Notes: generated by a model from the letters alone, not told the origin. A stretch of DNA of 64,000 bases from Streptomyces sp. A0642 (GCF_004795105.1 NZ_SSBL01000003.1:1-64000), one strand, 5' to 3'. Positions 27,711 to 36,753 are shown, counted from the first letter of the stretch. Made by a program: numbers and translations.

Positions 27711-28502
27711 TCAGCCCGGCTTGACCGCCCGCGTCGCGAAGTAGTTCGACAGGTAGGGGGCGGCGGCGCTGGAGTGGTCCGGTGCTTCTGCGAAGCCGGT
27801 GAGGACGAAACCCGCGGCGAATTGCCCGCCGATCTGCTCGGTGAGGGTGTGACTGTATTCGAGAGGGGCATCGGCGCCGAACTTCGCGGCGCGTTCCTCG
27901 GCGGAGTACTGCGTGACGTCGCTGTAGGGCAGTTTGTGCACGACGACCAGCTCGCCGCGCTCGTCGAGGGCCTCGTGGTCGAACAAGTACACATCAGGGT
28001 TGAGGAAGCCCGCGAGCAGGGTTCCGCCCGGCCTCAGGACGCGGAAGCACTCACGCCACACCGGTGCCAGGTCGGGTGCGAACAAGTTCGAGACCGGGTG
28101 GAACACCACGTCGAACGCTGCGTCGCCCAGGGCGCCGAGGTCGCGCATGTCCCCCAGGACGGTGTGCAGCTCAAGTCCGTCGCGCGCTGCCACCATCCGG
28201 TCCTGGCCGAGCTGGCGGGGCGAGTTGTCGAACACGGTGACCCGCGCCCCCGCGGCGGCGAGGATCGGTCCCTGCTGACCACCGCCGGAGGCCAGGCACA
28301 ATACGTCCTTGCCGGTCAGGTCCGTCGGCAGCCAGGAGCGGTCGACCGGCTCACGCCCGATGAGAACGATCGACCAGTCGCCCGTGCGGGCGCGCTCGAC
28401 GTCCTCGGTCGTCACCGGCCTCGACCACTCGTTGCCCTCCTGGACGTACTTGTCCCAGGCGGCTCTATTATGGGCACCGGGGTCGACGACGGAATCCTGC
28501 AC
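27711..28502 (-). CDS. class I SAM-dependent methyltransferase
   Basis: This 263-residue protein has a GTG start with GGAG upstream. HNRAAWDKYV near the N-terminus is typical of a common bacterial methyltransferase group. The SAM-binding motif I is VLCLASGGGQQGPILA (about 67-82), followed by VTVFDNSPRQL with the acidic ribose-binding Asp. The substrate is unknown. It diverges from the AI-2E family gene 160 bases away. Confidence 0.8.
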   Translation of the reverse strand: MQDSVVDPGAHNRAAWDKYVQEGNEWSRPVTTEDVERARTGDWSIVLIGREPVDRSWLPTDLTGKDVLCLASGGGQQGPILAAAGARVTVFDNSPRQLGQDRMVAARDGLELHTVLGDMRDLGALGDAAFDVVFHPVSNLFAPDLAPVWRECFRVLRPGGTLLAGFLNPDVYLFDHEALDERGELVVVHKLPYSDVTQYSAEERAAKFGADAPLEYSHTLTEQIGGQFAAGFVLTGFAEAPDHSSAAAPYLSNYFATRAVKPG

Positions 28503-28663
28503 GTTCAGCTCCCTGCTGCGGCCAAGCGGACCCCAGCGGTACTGGCGGTCCGGCGCCGCCAGCCAACACGATCACCGGTGAGGGCTCAACGAATTATCCG
28601 GGGGAGCGCCGGCGTCGGGGCGGCGGCGACAGCGGCCGGTGTGCGGCCAATAGGGTGACCCCC

Positions 28664-29779
28664 ATGTCTGTCACGTTGAGTTCCACCAAGACCCGCGCCG
28701 CGCTCCGCTCATCGGCACGGGTCTCGGGTGAGTTGCTCCTTGTCCTTGTCCTGGCCTCGGTCGCACTGTGGATCCTGGGGCGCATGTGGTCGGTCGTGTG
28801 GCCGCTGATACTCGGCTTGCTGCTCACCACGCTGACCTGGCCCTCAGCGCGTTATCTGCGCAAACGAGGGTGGCCCCCGGCTCTCGCGGCCACGATCGTG
28901 ACGGTGCTGTTCCTGCTCGTCGCGCTGGGCGTCGTCGCGCTGATCGCGGTGCCGGTGGCTTCCCAGTCGGGGGAGCTGGCCGACGGGGTGACCGCGGGCA
29001 TCGACAAACTCCGCGCATGGGCCGCGGGGCCGCCGCTCAACGTGGGCGACGATCAGATCGCCCAGGCATCGGATTCCGCGACCGCCCGAATCCAGGACAG
29101 CATCGGCAGCATGGTCACCACGGTCGTCACCGGTGTGAGCACCGTCGTCAACGGGGTGGTCACCGCCGTCCTGGCGGTCTTCCTCATGTTCTTCATGCTC
29201 AAGGACGGCACCCGGTTCCTGCCGTGGCTCGGACGGCAGCTGCCCGGACGGCTGGCCACCGACATTCCCACCGTGGCCGCGCGCGGCTGGCAGACGCTGG
29301 GCGAGTTCGTGCGCTCGCAGGCTTACGTGGGCCTGCTGGACGCCGTCCTCATCGGGATCGGCCTGTGGATCGTGGGAGTACCGCTGGTTCTTCCTCTCGC
29401 GGTCCTGACGTTCGTGTCGGCGTTCGTGCCGATCGCGGGGGCCCTTTTCGCGGGCTTCGTCGCGGTTCTCATCGCCCTGGTGTCCAACGGGCTGACCGAC
29501 GCGCTCATCGTCCTGGCCATCATCCTCGTGGTGCAGCAGCTCGAGGGCAACGTGTTCCAGCCCATGATCCAGAGTCGCGGGCTCGGTCTGCACGCCGCGG
29601 TCGTCCTGCTCGCCGTGACGCTCGGCGGCAGTCTGGCGGGCATCGTGGGCAGCCTGCTCGCCGTGCCCGTCGCCGCGCTGATCGCCGTGGTCTGGAACTA
29701 CGTCCGCGAACAACTCGGCGAAACGGAGGGCGAACCGGAGAGCCGGACAGAACCGAGCGGCGTCGTCTCTCCGTCCTAG
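28664..29779 (+). CDS. AI-2E (PerM)-family transporter
   Basis: This 371-residue membrane protein has seven to eight helices and the family signature in its second half (FVPIAGALFAGFVAVLIAL; QQLEGNVFQPMIQSRGLGLH). Members include AI-2 exporters and Na+/H+ antiporters; the cargo here is unknown. A TAGGGT -10 box sits 7 bases before the ATG, so the message is probably nearly leaderless; a GTG 9 bases upstream lies inside that box. The stop codon lies within the CTAG target site of a MITE-like element. Confidence 0.82.
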   Translation: MSVTLSSTKTRAALRSSARVSGELLLVLVLASVALWILGRMWSVVWPLILGLLLTTLTWPSARYLRKRGWPPALAATIVTVLFLLVALGVVALIAVPVASQSGELADGVTAGIDKLRAWAAGPPLNVGDDQIAQASDSATARIQDSIGSMVTTVVTGVSTVVNGVVTAVLAVFLMFFMLKDGTRFLPWLGRQLPGRLATDIPTVAARGWQTLGEFVRSQAYVGLLDAVLIGIGLWIVGVPLVLPLAVLTFVSAFVPIAGALFAGFVAVLIALVSNGLTDALIVLAIILVVQQLEGNVFQPMIQSRGLGLHAAVVLLAVTLGGSLAGIVGSLLAVPVAALIAVVWNYVREQLGETEGEPESRTEPSGVVSPS

Positions 29780-29995
29780 GGCGTGTTTCGAAAGTAGCGC
29801 CGTCCGCCCGGAGGGCGGGCTCGGCGGCGTTTGGTGCGTGCGATCGCAAGGCGGAGGGTCGCCCCGATACTGGCTGTATCGGGGCGACCCCGACAACGCG
29901 GCAAGCAATGGGGTCTCCCCTGCTCGAGCGAAGCCGAGAGCTCGGGGAAGTGCCAGGCGTCGCCGAGCAGGCGGGACTTTCGAAACACGCCCTAG
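29776..29995. mobile_element. MITE-like element, 220 bases with terminal inverted repeats
   Basis: Perfect 20-base ends (29776-29795 and 29976-29995) are inverted copies: CTAG plus GGCGTGTTTCGAAAGT. CTAG at both outer edges fits a YTAR target duplication as made by IS5-group elements. The interior has no transposase and contains further palindromes (CGGGGCGACCC; GCTCGAGCGAAGCCGAGAGC). The left CTAG supplies the TAG stop of the AI-2E gene, so insertion left that gene almost unchanged. Confidence 0.75.
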
Positions 29996-30131
29996 AGCTC
30001 CACGACGCGTCCGCGTGCGGGGCGGGGGCAGCACGGCTCGCCCCCGCTCCGGCCGGCGACTGCGGTCGCCGGTGCTGAATGTCCGGTGCGATTGCCTTGC
30101 CGTCCTGATGGCGGCCAGGGAGCCTGGGCGG

Positions 30132-30422
30132 GTGCCAGGACAAGGGAAAAGACGGCGGCGACAAGAGGCCGAGAGCCAGCGGCGTGCCGCTCGCACCGCC
30201 CCGGGCGCGGGACGGTGGGAAGTGGTCGTCGAGACTGGGGACGAGGCGGAGATGCGTACACGGCTGCGCCGCCTTCGGGAGTCAGGTGTCGACGGGTCGA
30301 TGATCCGGATCGACACGCTGTGCGGGCGCCTGGCGCTGCCCACCACTTACCGGCTGAGCCGGTTCGTGACCACGCCCCGAGACGGCCGTCAAACGTCTCA
30401 CGATGCGCCCTACGGTGCGTAG
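30132..30422 (+). CDS. small hypothetical protein (96 residues)
   Basis: This GTG-started frame has a basic N-terminus (GKRRRRQEAESQRRAARTAP) and a more ordered part (WEVVVETGDEAEMRTRLRRL, then DTLCGRLALPTTYRLSRF) that looks like a real small beta-alpha domain. No clear ribosome-binding site is seen. It lies between the MITE and the panD-leader relic and may be a surviving piece of a larger gene. Confidence 0.4.
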   Translation: MPGQGKRRRRQEAESQRRAARTAPGAGRWEVVVETGDEAEMRTRLRRLRESGVDGSMIRIDTLCGRLALPTTYRLSRFVTTPRDGRQTSHDAPYGA

Positions 30423-30438
30423 GGAACGCCGGCACGGG

Positions 30439-30587
30439 GTCGGCACCGGTCCTGAAAACGTGCTGACCCCTGCCCGGACAGGCGTTGCGTTGTATTCCGG
30501 GCCCACTGCCCTTGACCTGCGCAAACGCAGGCGGGGAGCCTACGGGGTACCCACCTGATGCGTACCACGTTCAAGTCCAAGATCTGA
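30439..30587 (+). pseudogene. truncated copy of the panD leader and first nine codons
   Basis: Compared with 59447-59598, this stretch keeps the same order of blocks: GGTCCTG, AAAAC, CTGCCCG, CGTTGTA, CTTGACCTGC, the small hairpin (here CCTGCG-CAAA-CGCAGG), GGGAGCCTA, then ATGCGTACC and TTCAAGTCCAAGATC. The frame reads MRTTFKSKI and stops at TGA (30585-30587). panD at 59569 starts [10 protein letters not shown]. The copy therefore ends nine codons in. The leader hairpin is better paired here than in panD. Confidence 0.75.
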
Positions 30588-30592
30588 CTATT

Positions 30593-30830
30593 TGGCGTTG
30601 CCGCAGGTCAGGGGCATCATGTGCCCCCTTCAGGGCAGCAAACGGTCAGCATGAGTCCGATCTTGCCGAGCCACCCTTCTCGCTGGGCCCCGGTGACACA
30701 GGCGTTCAGGTTGTCGCGCCAGCGGACGTAGGCGGCGATGGTGGCGTTCTACTCATCGTGGCTGCGGTGATCGGCGCATTCGATGCCTCAGAGCCGGGTG
30801 GTGGAACCGCCCACCCGCCCTGACCTGCTT
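30593..30830. other. decayed sequence, possible transposase scrap
   Basis: No intact gene. On the minus strand about 30640-30750 can be read as ATIAAYVRWRDNLNAC followed by GWLGKIGLMLT, which resembles the C-terminal region of some actinobacterial IS transposases, but stops interrupt it. The assignment is weak. Confidence 0.25.
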
Positions 30831-31736
30831 TCAGATGCAGATCACGATCTTTCCGCGTGTGCGTCCGCGCTCGGCGTGCGCGTGGGCGTCGGCGATCCGT
30901 TCCAGGGGATAGGTCTGTTCGATACGGGGCGTATAGAGGCCTTGCCCGCCTAGTTCGGCGGCCGCGGACAGAAGGGTGGGGTCGTTCTCCGCGTTGACGA
31001 CATGCGTGCCCAGGCGTTGCCCGGCTGCGTGGTCGGCGACTGTCGCGACGCGCGCCGGGTCGCCCGTGATCGCGACGAGGTCGCCCAGGGATCCGGAGGC
31101 CGCGGTATCGAGAGCGATGTCGATGCCGTGCGGAGCGAGAGCGGAGAGACGCTGCGCGAGACCGGGACCGTAGGTAGTGGGAACGGCGCCGAGAGAAGTG
31201 AGGAACTCGTGGTTGCGTTCGCTGGCTGTCCCGATCACGGTGGCCCCTTGTGCTACCGCGATCTCGACTGCTGCGCTGCCCACGCCTCCGGCGGCGCCTT
31301 CGACGAGAAGGGTGTGCCCAGCGAGGGAGCCGAGCGCGTTGAGTCCACGCATAGCGGTCACAGACGCGAGGCCGGCGCCCGCGGCCTGCTCATCGGTCCA
31401 TGTGGCCGGGACATGAGCCCAGGCCGAGAGGATGAGCAGCTCCGCGGTTGCGCCGGTGACACCGCCCAGTCCGAAGACGCGGTCGCCGATGCTCACCCCC
31501 TGCACCCCCTCGCCGATCTCGTCGACCACACCGGCGCCGTCGCGCCCGGGAATGGCGGGCAGCTCCAGGGGAATCAGCTCGTGCAGGGCGCCGGTGCGCA
31601 GCTTCCAGTCGATGGGATTGACGCTGGCCGCCGTGAGACGGACACGTATCTCACCGGGTCCGGGACGGGGGTCGGGGGCCTGCTCGATCACCAGGCTCTC
31701 CACCCCGCCGTATTCGTGGAAGCGGGCTGCGCGCAT
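30831..31736 (-). CDS. NADPH:quinone oxidoreductase-like MDR protein
   Basis: This 301-residue member of the zinc-free medium-chain dehydrogenase family has an N-terminal GroES-like domain (SVNPIDWKLRTGAL, IPGRDGAGVVDEIGEGV), a nucleotide-binding motif (VEGAAGGVGSAAVEIA) and a C-terminal ERIADAHAHAERGRTRGKIV. The catalytic zinc ligands are absent, as in quinone reductases. GGTAAGG precedes the ATG. It diverges from the HxlR regulator gene; such pairs usually respond to electrophiles or quinones. Confidence 0.88.
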   Translation of the reverse strand: MRAARFHEYGGVESLVIEQAPDPRPGPGEIRVRLTAASVNPIDWKLRTGALHELIPLELPAIPGRDGAGVVDEIGEGVQGVSIGDRVFGLGGVTGATAELLILSAWAHVPATWTDEQAAGAGLASVTAMRGLNALGSLAGHTLLVEGAAGGVGSAAVEIAVAQGATVIGTASERNHEFLTSLGAVPTTYGPGLAQRLSALAPHGIDIALDTAASGSLGDLVAITGDPARVATVADHAAGQRLGTHVVNAENDPTLLSAAAELGGQGLYTPRIEQTYPLERIADAHAHAERGRTRGKIVICI

Positions 31737-31971
31737 AATATCCTGCCTTACCTTTATTGGGCGAAAATGACGGTATTCGTTCGGTGCTCGTCACCCTGAG
31801 CGGGGCGGGCGCGGATCCGGTGAGGTTGCCGAGCAGGCGGGGCGGCGACCCGCCCCCGAGAACCACGATCCTGTCCCTCACCGGAATACCCGCTGTCGCG
31901 TCGACGCTTCGCAAGGTATCCAGAAGGTCGGTCACCAGCTGGATACCAAGGCCGGAGACGGGAGCCCCTTG

Positions 31972-32349
31972 ATGACGCAACGGCAGCCGCTGCCGCCCGA
32001 TTTGTTCGATGAGCTGTGCCCGTCCTCGCTGCTGCCCTTCCGCTTCGGTGACAAATGGGCGACTATGGTGCTGCACTGCCTTGACGAGGGCCCGCGCAGA
32101 TACTCCGAACTCCGCGTGCCACTGGCTCGCGTCACCCCGAAGTCGCTCACCCAGTCGCTCCGCGGCTTGGAGCGGAACGGGTTCGTGTCACGCACGGTGC
32201 ACGCCGAACCGAAGCTGCGGGTGGAGTACGCGCTGACACCGCTGGGCCGCAGCATGCTGGAGCCGCTGGACGCCGCGTGCCAATGGGCGACCGAGCACTG
32301 GGGCGAGCTGCTCGACGCCCGCGAGGTCGGCACATCCCCCATTGGCTGA
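31972..32349 (+). CDS. HxlR-family transcriptional regulator
   Basis: This 125-residue winged-helix protein has the HxlR signature LPFRFGDKWATMVLHCL, then RYSELRVPLARVTPKSLTQS and the wing LTPLGRSMLEPLD. A TTG in frame 3 bases upstream is an alternative start. The first Cys (ELCPSSLLPF) is in the position used for redox or electrophile sensing in HypR/QorR-type members. It diverges from the oxidoreductase gene across 235 bases and is its probable regulator. Confidence 0.85.
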   Translation: MTQRQPLPPDLFDELCPSSLLPFRFGDKWATMVLHCLDEGPRRYSELRVPLARVTPKSLTQSLRGLERNGFVSRTVHAEPKLRVEYALTPLGRSMLEPLDAACQWATEHWGELLDAREVGTSPIG

Positions 32350-32439
32350 CTCGGCACCGTTGGCGCGTGCGGCACCGGACGAGCCGCACTCGGCAGACCG
32401 GGAGGAGCTGACAGTGGCATCCGCGGCCCTGCCGTAGCC

Positions 32440-32891
32440 GCCGGTCGGCTGTGACCCTCCCGGAGCGCAACGACCCGCACCGGCGCCAGTTCTCGCTGAG
32501 CCTCAGTGTCGACCCTGGCGAATACGACGTGCTGGGGGGTGTCGTGGCCGAGGCGCGGGTGCTCGACCAGCCAGGACCGGGTCGCCTTCGAGGTGTGCGC
32601 AGAGCAGTTTCCAGGATCACGTGGATCGGTCAATCCGCGGGGACAGCGTGCTCCAGCAATGGCGGGAAGGCGATGAAGGTGACCGAGTCGTTGCGCGTGA
32701 TGTCCTCGACCAGGACCTGTCCGGTGCGGACGTCCAGTGCGGCGACGATGGAGGCGGTGCCGTGGCGGCGGTACTCGAACGCGCGGGGTTCGAGCTGGCC
32801 CTCGGCAGTTGGAGTACACGCCTTCGTCCGCCCAGCGACCGGACCCCCGCACGATCAGCGCGGCGAACCACTCGTCGTCCTGTCCGAACAT
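32440..32891 (-). pseudogene. decayed IS630-type transposase
   Basis: Pieces in three minus-strand frames follow the order of an IS630 DDE domain: MFGQDDEWFAALIVRGSG, then FEYRRHGTASIVAALDVRTG, VLVEDITRNDSVTFIAF, and HTSKATRSWLVEHPRLGHDT. Several frameshifts and the lack of the N-terminal DNA-binding half mark it as dead. No terminal repeats were located. Confidence 0.65.
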
Positions 32892-32967
32892 CAGACCGTC
32901 GCCGAGGCTCCTGCGCTGACCCCGCGGACATGTCGCGACGGCGTCACTGGCCCCGATGGTTCCCGGG

Positions 32968-33228
32968 CTACTGAAGGGCCTCGAGACGGAGCTTCCGGAG
33001 CGAAATCAGGCGGTGCCATTCCGGATGCGGCATGGCGGTGACCGATGCGCCGATCCGGCGGAAGGTGCCGGCGCTCTCGCCGGGGCGGGCCTGTCCGGTG
33101 CCGGTCAGGGTGGCGCCCAGGTCGCTCTTGGCCGAGACGGTCAGGCGGCGGCCGTTGAGGTGGGCGCCGCCGCCGGCGGTGGCGGTGTAGGTGTCACCCG
33201 TCCCGCGGTGGCCACAGTGGTGGAGGGC
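32968..33228 (-). pseudogene. fragment of an IMPase-like gene
   Basis: The translated piece GTGDTYTATAGGGAHLNGRR followed by LTVSAKSDLG and RRIGASVTAM aligns with residues of the intact IMPase-like protein at 40513 (GETYTALAGGGAHVDGRPLH; RIGSSITAM). Everything before and after is missing. It diverges from the LysR gene, the normal place for a LysR target, so it is probably what is left of the original target gene. Confidence 0.7.
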
Positions 33229-33289
33229 GCCGGAGCCACCCTGCGCCCGGGAGGCGACCCCGAAGGGGGCCGTGTGGAACCCGCCATCA

Positions 33290-33319
33290 TTAACACCAAC
33301 TACATGGTCCTCATATATA
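33290..33319 (+). promoter_or_regulatory. promoter of the LysR gene
   Basis: TTAACA (33290-33295), an 18-base spacer and TATATA (33314-33319) form a good sigma-70-type promoter in an unusually AT-rich patch. Transcription would start only a few bases before the ATG at 33331, so the message is nearly leaderless. Confidence 0.55.
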
Positions 33320-33330
33320 TAGTTCCTGTC

Positions 33331-34251
33331 ATGCAACTGGATCTGAATCTGCTCACGGCCCTGGACGCGCTGCTGGAAGAAGGCAGCGTGACCGGAGCCG
33401 CAGCCCGGCTTCACGTCACCGCGCCGGCGATGAGTCGCTCGCTGGGCCGTATCCGCAAGGCCACCGGCGACCAGATCCTGGTCCGCACCGGACGCCACAT
33501 GACACCCACCCCCCGCGCGCTGGCCATGCGCACCGAGGTCCATACCCTGGTACGGCAGGCACACCAGTTGCTGTCCGCCCACACGGAACTCGACCTGGCG
33601 GGCCTGGAGCGGGTATTCACCATCCGCTTGCACGACGCCCTCACTACCGCCTGCGGGACCGCCCTCGTCGCCGCGGTGCACCGCCAGGCCCCGGGGGTCA
33701 AGATGCGTCTCACGGTCGAGCCCGGCCACGACACCCCTGAGCTGCGGCGCGGGGAGGTCGATGTGGCCTCAAGTGCCGATCCGCCGTCCCAGCCCGACAT
33801 CCGTCACCGCCTCATCGGTCAGGACAGGGTCGTCCTCGCTGTCCGGGCAGGTCATCCGCTCACCGAAGGGCCGGTGACCGTCGAGAGGTACGCGGCGGCC
33901 GATCACGTGACCGTCTCTCGGCGTGGAAGCCTGCGCGACCGGGTCGACGAGGTCGTCGCCGCCCTCGGCCACGAGCGCCGGGTCATGGTCTCCGCCCCCG
34001 CGACGGACACCGCACTACGGCTCGCCCGCGACGCCGGCGTCGTGGTCACCCTCCCCGACGCGGTCACGCGCGCTGCCCGCGACCAGCTGGGCCTGACCAC
34101 GCTTCAGCTGCCATTCGACCTGCCGCCCGTACCTCTCTATCTGCTCTGGCACCAGCGCTACGACGACGACCCCGCCCACACATGGCTGCTCAACATAGCG
34201 ACCCAGACCCTCCAAGCCCTGTTCACCACCCCCCACACCCCCGACCAGTAG
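33331..34251 (+). CDS. LysR-family transcriptional regulator
   Basis: This 306-residue protein has an N-terminal LysR HTH (LDLNLLTALDALLEEGSVTG, then MSRSLGRIRKATGDQILVRTGR) and a periplasmic-binding-like effector domain. Length is normal. Its divergent neighbour is a truncated IMPase-like gene, while an intact homologue with an NADP reductase lies at 40513-42000. It could control those genes in trans. Confidence 0.88.
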   Translation: MQLDLNLLTALDALLEEGSVTGAAARLHVTAPAMSRSLGRIRKATGDQILVRTGRHMTPTPRALAMRTEVHTLVRQAHQLLSAHTELDLAGLERVFTIRLHDALTTACGTALVAAVHRQAPGVKMRLTVEPGHDTPELRRGEVDVASSADPPSQPDIRHRLIGQDRVVLAVRAGHPLTEGPVTVERYAAADHVTVSRRGSLRDRVDEVVAALGHERRVMVSAPATDTALRLARDAGVVVTLPDAVTRAARDQLGLTTLQLPFDLPPVPLYLLWHQRYDDDPAHTWLLNIATQTLQALFTTPHTPDQ

Positions 34252-34538
34252 CGGCCCGCCAGCACACTGCGGGCCCGGGGAACCATTCCGAGAGCAGAGC
34301 ATCGACTTCCGGCACCCGTCCGACAGCAGGCCCCGCAGATACAGCCCGCCCTCCACTCGCTGGTCAGCACGCGCCAAAGGCGCGAACACCTGCCCAGTGA
34401 ACTCCTCCAACCGGCTCCGACACGCTCCGAGTTCATCTGCCCTCACACCAGCCGGAAGCCAGCAGAACGACCACCTGCCTAGATACCTAACAAAGCCCTA
34501 CTAGTCGACGTCGTGCCGCTTTCAGGACCGGTGGGCTA

Positions 34539-34700
34539 AGGGCTGTCCCGCAATTCCTGGCGGGCGCGCGACGACAGCTACGGCACCTCGCCCCGTTGTC
34601 GAAACGCCCGAATACATGCAGTGTGCGGGCGCCTCTCCGCCTTGCGATGCACCGCATCTGACGCCGCGCGCTGATCCACCAGGAATTGCGGGACAGCCCT
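34539..34700. mobile_element. 162-base MITE, copy 1
   Basis: The ends AGGGCTGTCCCGCAATTCC and GGAATTGCGGGACAGCCCT are perfect inverted repeats. A TA lies to the left (34537-34538); the right flank is TG. The whole element is nearly identical to 56483-56644 (about five base differences). It has no coding capacity, so it must be moved by a transposase supplied elsewhere. Confidence 0.88.
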
Positions 34701-34798
34701 TGGTGCAGCCGAAGGCGCTCAGCCCAATCGGCCGAAGCTCGCCGTAATCGGGAGGCGATACGGGCGGCGGGTACGGAACACTTCCCAGAGTGATCATC

Positions 34799-35434
34799 AT
34801 GCAGCCCGTCCTGGAGATGTATGCACCTGACGGCTTCGGTCTTTGGCCTGTCGCTGACTTCGAGCCGTTCAGCTTCCTGCGCCTCAGCGGTGAGCTCTCA
34901 CCCCCCGAAGTAGGGGCGGTCGTGATGCGCATCGCCGCCTACAATGGGGACGACTCGGATGACGATCACACGCCACAGCCAGCCAGCGCTCTCGGCTACT
35001 TCTTGCGCGGGCTGCTCACGCTTGAGGACGACATCGTCGCGCCAGGCGGTCTGCGAGTCATCGACACCTCCACGAGCGTCACCTTCCTGCCTGGCTGCTG
35101 TGACGGGCTGGAGAGCTGGCGCGACTGGCATCGGTTCGCCGACGATGGCAACCCGCTGAGATTCGGTCACGATCCCGTTTCACCGCTTGCGGAGCGCTTC
35201 GGCGGCCTCGTCAGACTCACTGCCAACGCAGAGCAGCGTGATAGCTCGGTGATCACACTTCCCATCACCGAGCTCCACCTCCTACTCGCCGGTGCCGAGC
35301 GCGACTTGGCTGGCTTCCTCGCACTGGCCGCCGACTGGGCATCCCGGCACTTGCCTGACCACTGCGCTCCCGTCACAACCGCTCTTGCCCGTGTTCTCGA
35401 CCTGCCCGGTCCGGCCGTCCCACCAGAGTCGTAG
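34799..35434 (+). CDS. conserved-looking hypothetical protein (211 residues)
   Basis: This acidic soluble protein is not assigned to a family. The N-terminal part (VADFEPFSFLRLSGELSPPE) is beta-rich; the middle has GCCDGLESWRDWHRFADDGN. Codon use is as in neighbouring genes. It may start 9 bases earlier at a GTG. The size, acidity and proximity to decayed immunity-type genes suggest a polymorphic-toxin immunity protein, but this is only context. Confidence 0.6.
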   Translation: MQPVLEMYAPDGFGLWPVADFEPFSFLRLSGELSPPEVGAVVMRIAAYNGDDSDDDHTPQPASALGYFLRGLLTLEDDIVAPGGLRVIDTSTSVTFLPGCCDGLESWRDWHRFADDGNPLRFGHDPVSPLAERFGGLVRLTANAEQRDSSVITLPITELHLLLAGAERDLAGFLALAADWASRHLPDHCAPVTTALARVLDLPGPAVPPES

Positions 35435-35438
35435 TTCT

Positions 35439-35766
35439 TTATCTCCCGTCCGCGTCGTAGGGCGGGGACGGAAGGTTCCAACCGGCATCTGACCGGCTGA
35501 CGATCGTTCGGAGTTCGCGGGCGCTTCGTGGTAATACGGCCTGCATCACGGTGTCGAGGAGGGCTCGGGCTTCGAGAGGGTTGCCGCGGCAGTACCAGTG
35601 CACCTTGCCCACTCGTAGTCGTGTCACAGATCACGCTCGGGCGGCTGCCGTAGTTCTTCCACAGGATCACAGCCGCTCTGGCATCGCCTGGCTGCAGATA
35701 GTTTCGAGTGCGCTCGAGTTCAGTGATCTCGGACAGCGCACGCGAAGACAGGCCGTCAATGACCGG
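35439..35766 (-). pseudogene. frameshifted hypothetical gene fragment
   Basis: The minus strand reads RPVIDGLSSRALSEITELER and on to ILWKNYGSRPSVICDT, then changes frame near 35620 to VGKVHWYCRGNPLEARALLD and ends in PPYDADGR. The two halves read like one small protein. It abuts the IS110 relic, which may have broken it. Family unknown. Confidence 0.45.
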
Positions 35767-35769
35767 CCG

Positions 35770-36413
35770 TGCACCCGTTGTCCGGTGGCTGCCGGTGGCG
35801 AGACGCTTGGCGGCGCTGCGGCGGATCACCGCCGGGGTCTGGTGGCCAGTCAGCAGCACGACCGGGCCCTTGTTCGCGAGAACTGACGTCCGCTCCGACG
35901 CCGGTCAGATCTCCAGCAGTTGGGCCGTGATCCGGTTGATCTGGCGGGTGCGGTCGCAGACAAGGCCGGTGCGGCGCCCTGTCAGGGTGCGCAGGTCCAC
36001 CGCGATCTCGTCGCCTGGCCGCAGCAGCCCCAGGTCGTTGCGCATCCGAGCCTGGTCGGCGATGGCGAAAGCATCCTTTGCGTCTGTCTTGCCGCGGCCG
36101 CGGTAGCCGGCGGACGCCTGGTGGACCGCCAGGCCGGTGAGGTAGGCCCTCGGCTGGCTGTCGCTCAGGAGCAGTCCGATCAGCAGGGCCGCCCCGCCGT
36201 GGTTGATGTCCACCGCCCGCAGGACGTCCTCGGAGAGCGCCAGCACGTCAACGATGAGCTCCAGGAGGACGGTCTCGTCGTTGAGGACCCGCCGCGACAG
36301 GAGGCGCTTGCCCTGGGCGTCGGTCACCACACGCAGTGGTGGTGTTCCTTGCCGATGTCCACTCCGGCCCATATCTGGGGCACGGCCACCTCCGCCAGCT
36401 CGTCATCTCTCAT
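35770..36413 (-). pseudogene. decayed IS110-family transposase
   Basis: It starts with MRDDELAEVAVPQIWAGVDI and GKEHHHC, the DEDD transposase start of IS110. A 2-base insertion then breaks the frame before VTDAQGKRLLSRRVLNDET. YRGRGKTDAKDAFAIADQAR and LRTLTGRRTGLVCDRTRQIN follow; a stop comes after LLEI. A downstream scrap reads GPVVLLTGHQTPAVIRRSA. The C-terminal serine domain is lost, so the element is inactive. Confidence 0.8.
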
Positions 36414-36753
36414 GGGTCCCAGCAGACGACCTCGCCGGCGCTGTCCTACGAAGCGATCAAGTCGCATATCCCAATGAGCGGTCGAGTCGTCGCGGGGCTC
36501 CGGGCGGCCAAGTTCATTGAGCCATCAAGCGGCGACAAGCTCACGGCCATACGGGCACCCCCGGGCTTCCCTGATCCTACGAATGATCAGATCCGACCCG
36601 CTTGAAAGACAGGACAAGCTTAGGGTCTGTTTCCGGCACACCAGCGTTCGGCTGGAAATCTGCTGGAGATCACGCACCTCGCGCGCTGGTGTCCTATCAG
36701 CTCCCCGACTGCGGTGAGATCGTGCCGCTGCTGCACGGTGTGCGTGGCGGCCC
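36414..36753. other. gene-poor stretch, nothing recognisable
   Basis: About 340 bases between the IS110 relic and the WD40 pseudogene. No frame with a plausible start and family pattern is seen. The short plus-strand reading (GSQQTTSPALSYEAIKSHIP) may be scrap coding sequence. Confidence 0.35.

Noticed and set aside
31757..31971. Short frames between the oxidoreductase and HxlR genes
   Set aside because: Neither strand shows a motif or ribosome-binding site. The region is better explained as the divergent promoter.
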